Shown here: piece after piece, positions 61,563-64,000 of the stretch
How the letters are laid out: each line of letters starts with the position of its first letter
Position numbering within the stretch: the stretch's first letter is position 1
Assembly: GCF_017306585.1 (NCBI RefSeq)
Contig: NZ_JAFKIC010000112.1
Coordinates: 18,016-82,015, forward strand
Reading direction: 5' to 3'
DNA: 64,000 nucleotides
Source of the DNA: Mesorhizobium sp.
GTDB taxonomy: Bacteria; Pseudomonadota; Alphaproteobacteria; Rhizobiales; Rhizobiaceae
Made by a program: the position numbers and the translations under genes
The notes under the pieces: model-generated
Database searches by the model: none
What the model saw: the letters and a program-made list of their open reading frames with translations, nothing else
What the model was told of the DNA's origin: nothing

Positions 61563-62455
61563 TCAAGCCTTCTTGTAGGGCCGGCTGAACAGGCCTTCCG
61601 GCTTGAACATCAGCACCGCCAGGAACACGCCGTAGGCGATGGCGTTGGTCCAGCCGCCGGAGATGAAATACTGCACATAGGCCTCGATGAGGCCGAGGAT
61701 GATGCCGCCGGCCAGCGCGCCCGCCACATTGCCGATGCCGCCCAGCGCCAGCGCCACCAGCGCCTTCAAGCTGAAGATAAAGCCGGCGAACGGATTGAAC
61801 GGAAAAGTCGTCGCCACGGCGACGCCGGCCGCGCCGGCAAGCGAGATGCCGATGGCGAACGCTATGGCGTTGACGCGGTGCGGGCTGATGCCCATCAGCG
61901 TCGCCGCCTCCATGTCCTCGGAGGCCGCGCGCACCGCCTTGCCGACCAGCGTGGAGCGCAGGAACAGCACCACCAGCCCGGTGCCGGCGAGCGCGATGAG
62001 AAAGCCCATCGAGCGAGTGAAGGAGGTGCGCACGCCCAATATCTCGATGCCGCTCGCCGTGTAGGATGTGACCACCGCCGCGGTGTTGCCGCCCCACACC
62101 ACCGTCATCAGGTTCTGGATCAGGAACATGAGGCCGACGGCGATCAAGAGCGAGATGTTGCGATCCTCCTCGGCCGCGGCGCGGCGGAACAGTCCCTGAT
62201 AGACCAGCCAGCCGACGCCGAGCCCGACAGGCACGACGATCAGCAACGACAGGAACGGGTCGATGCCGAGCCCATAGAACAGGGCCCGCACGAAATAGGC
62301 CGCCAGGATGATCATCGCGCCCTGCGCCAGGAAGATCAGCCGCATGGTGCCGAAGATCAGGCTCAAGCCCACGGCCGCGACACCATACATGGCGCCGCCC
62401 AGCGCGCCGTTGAGCGACAGTTGCAGGAGGATGTCGGGAGGCGGGATGTTCAAAG

Positions 62456-62459
<4 letters not shown>
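61563..62459 (-). CDS. Branched-chain amino acid-type ABC permease (LivH-like)
   Basis: The 298-residue protein has LSLNGALGGAMYGVAAVGLSLIFGTMRLIFLAQGAMIIL at its start, the LivH signature, and about eight membrane segments. Its ATG overlaps the livF stop by four bases. Forms the channel with LivM. Confidence 0.92.
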
Positions 62460-63164
<705 letters not shown>

Positions 63165-63184
<20 letters not shown>

Positions 63185-63902
63185 GATAGGCCTCGATCAC
63201 TTTGCGGTTGGCGACGATTTCGCGGGGCGTGCCGTCGGCGATCTTCTCGCCATGGTCGAGCACGATCACCCGGCTGCACACTTTCATGATGGCGTCGACC
63301 TTGTGCTCGACCCACAGGATCGACACCCCCTTCTCCGCCCGCACACGGCGGATGACGTCGACCATGCGCTGGATCTCAGTCGGGTTCAGCCCGGCCATCG
63401 GCTCGTCGAGCAGAAGCAGCGCCGGGCTGGAGGCAACGGCCCGCGCGATCTCCAGCAGCCGCCGGTCCGACAGCGTCATATGCGCGGTGCGGACATCGCG
63501 CTTCGACGTCAGCCCGACCAGTTCCAGCGCTTCCTCGGCGGCCGATGTCGCATGCCTGACCCGCCCGCCGGAGCCATAGACGGCGCCGACCATGATGTTC
63601 TCGAACGCCGTCATGGTGAGGAACGTGCGAACCAGCTGGAAGGTGCGCGCTATGCCCAGCCTGCAGATGCGGTGCGGCGCCGTGCCGGTGATGTCGCGGC
63701 CGCGAAAGCGGATGCGCCCCTGGGTCGGCGTGTAGAGCGCGGTGATGACGTTGAACAGCGTCGACTTGCCGGCGCCGTTCGGACCGATCAGCCCGATCAG
63801 CTCGTTGGCGCCAATAGCGATGTCGATGTTATCGAGCACGACGAGCCCGCCGAACCGCTTCTGGACCGCCTCGAGGCGAAGCAGGGTTTCGTCAGGCTGC
63901 AT
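63165..63902 (-). CDS. Branched-chain amino acid-type ABC ATPase (LivG-like)
   Basis: The 245-residue protein has Walker A GPNGAGKST, a LivG-type signature TLSDRRLLEIARAV in which the usual LSGG is replaced by LSDR, and Walker B LLLLDEPMAGLNP. It is the first gene of the operon visible here and is read leftward from 63902. The LSDR variant is common in LivG relatives (recollection). Confidence 0.92.
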
Positions 63903-63951
63903 CGTGTCTTCTGTCTCCTGGTGGCTATCATAGCTGGAATTTGTCGGGGCT

Positions 63952-64000
63952 GGCGCCGCCCCTCACCTGCCTGCCGGCATCCTCTCCCCGTATAGGGACG
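63952..64000. repeat. Start of an inverted repeat cut by the window edge
   Basis: GGCGCCGCCCCTC at 63952-63964 repeats exactly the left arm of the element at 34835-34913, and the following CTGCCGG and CTCTCC segments are also shared. The right arm lies outside the window. It is upstream of livG, so a binding-protein gene may follow, as in the other Liv locus. Confidence 0.7.

Overview
The window is high-GC, densely packed DNA that looks like the chromosome of an alphaproteobacterium of the order Hyphomicrobiales (Rhizobiales). Mesorhizobium-like is my best guess. The reasons are the many ABC importers for sugars, branched-chain amino acids and peptides, the LysR/IclR/AraC regulators beside catabolic genes, an HWE-family histidine kinase, and several intergenic inverted repeats of the kind common in rhizobia. 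I saw no rRNA, tRNA, CRISPR array, integrase or intact insertion sequence.

Layout. 1-6513: a ribose-type sugar import and catabolism operon: end of a phytanoyl-CoA dioxygenase-like gene, permease, binding protein, double ATPase, a frameshifted PfkB kinase, RbsD, and a PanB-like protein lacking the usual metal ligands. 6643-8887: divergent LysR regulator and MFS transporter. 8895-11480: DUF2235 membrane hydrolase. 11813-17224: large autotransporter. 17534-21300: DUF2270 membrane protein, CPA2 antiporter with a UspA-like tail, a repeat and a 47-residue membrane microprotein. 21301-23578: HWE kinase plus single-domain response regulator. 23595-31308: peptide-type ABC importer with a flavin monooxygenase and a DUF427 protein, and a divergent fused double ATPase. 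31518-39940: Liv-type importer (with a LivM-LivG fusion), CobW GTPase and amidohydrolase, facing an IclR regulator. 40065-45812: AraC regulator, DOPA-dioxygenase-like protein, a three-gene SPFH cassette, a GreA-like factor and an ornithine cyclodeaminase family enzyme. 46059-51280: an accessory island with visibly lower GC (below). 51473-55504: three-subunit molybdenum hydroxylase plus a ThiS/MoaD-like protein. 55697-60534: secreted small protein, M20 peptidase and a membrane patatin-like lipase. 60571-63902: a second Liv importer, cut off from its binding protein by the window edge.

The most interesting part is the island at 46059-51280. It encodes an orphan protein; a fusion of a P-loop nucleotide kinase-like domain to an adenylosuccinate synthetase domain whose catalytic Asp is replaced by Ser, as in phage PurZ; a translationally coupled DUF7002 protein; an ATP-grasp protein resembling the N-terminal domain of PEP synthase/PPDK; and a YfbR/DatZ-like HD phosphohydrolase. 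PurZ plus an HD dNTP hydrolase is the logic of phage 2-aminoadenine (Z) DNA synthesis. My inference is that this is a bacterial purine-nucleotide-altering system, possibly anti-phage. It has not been tested and no database search was possible.
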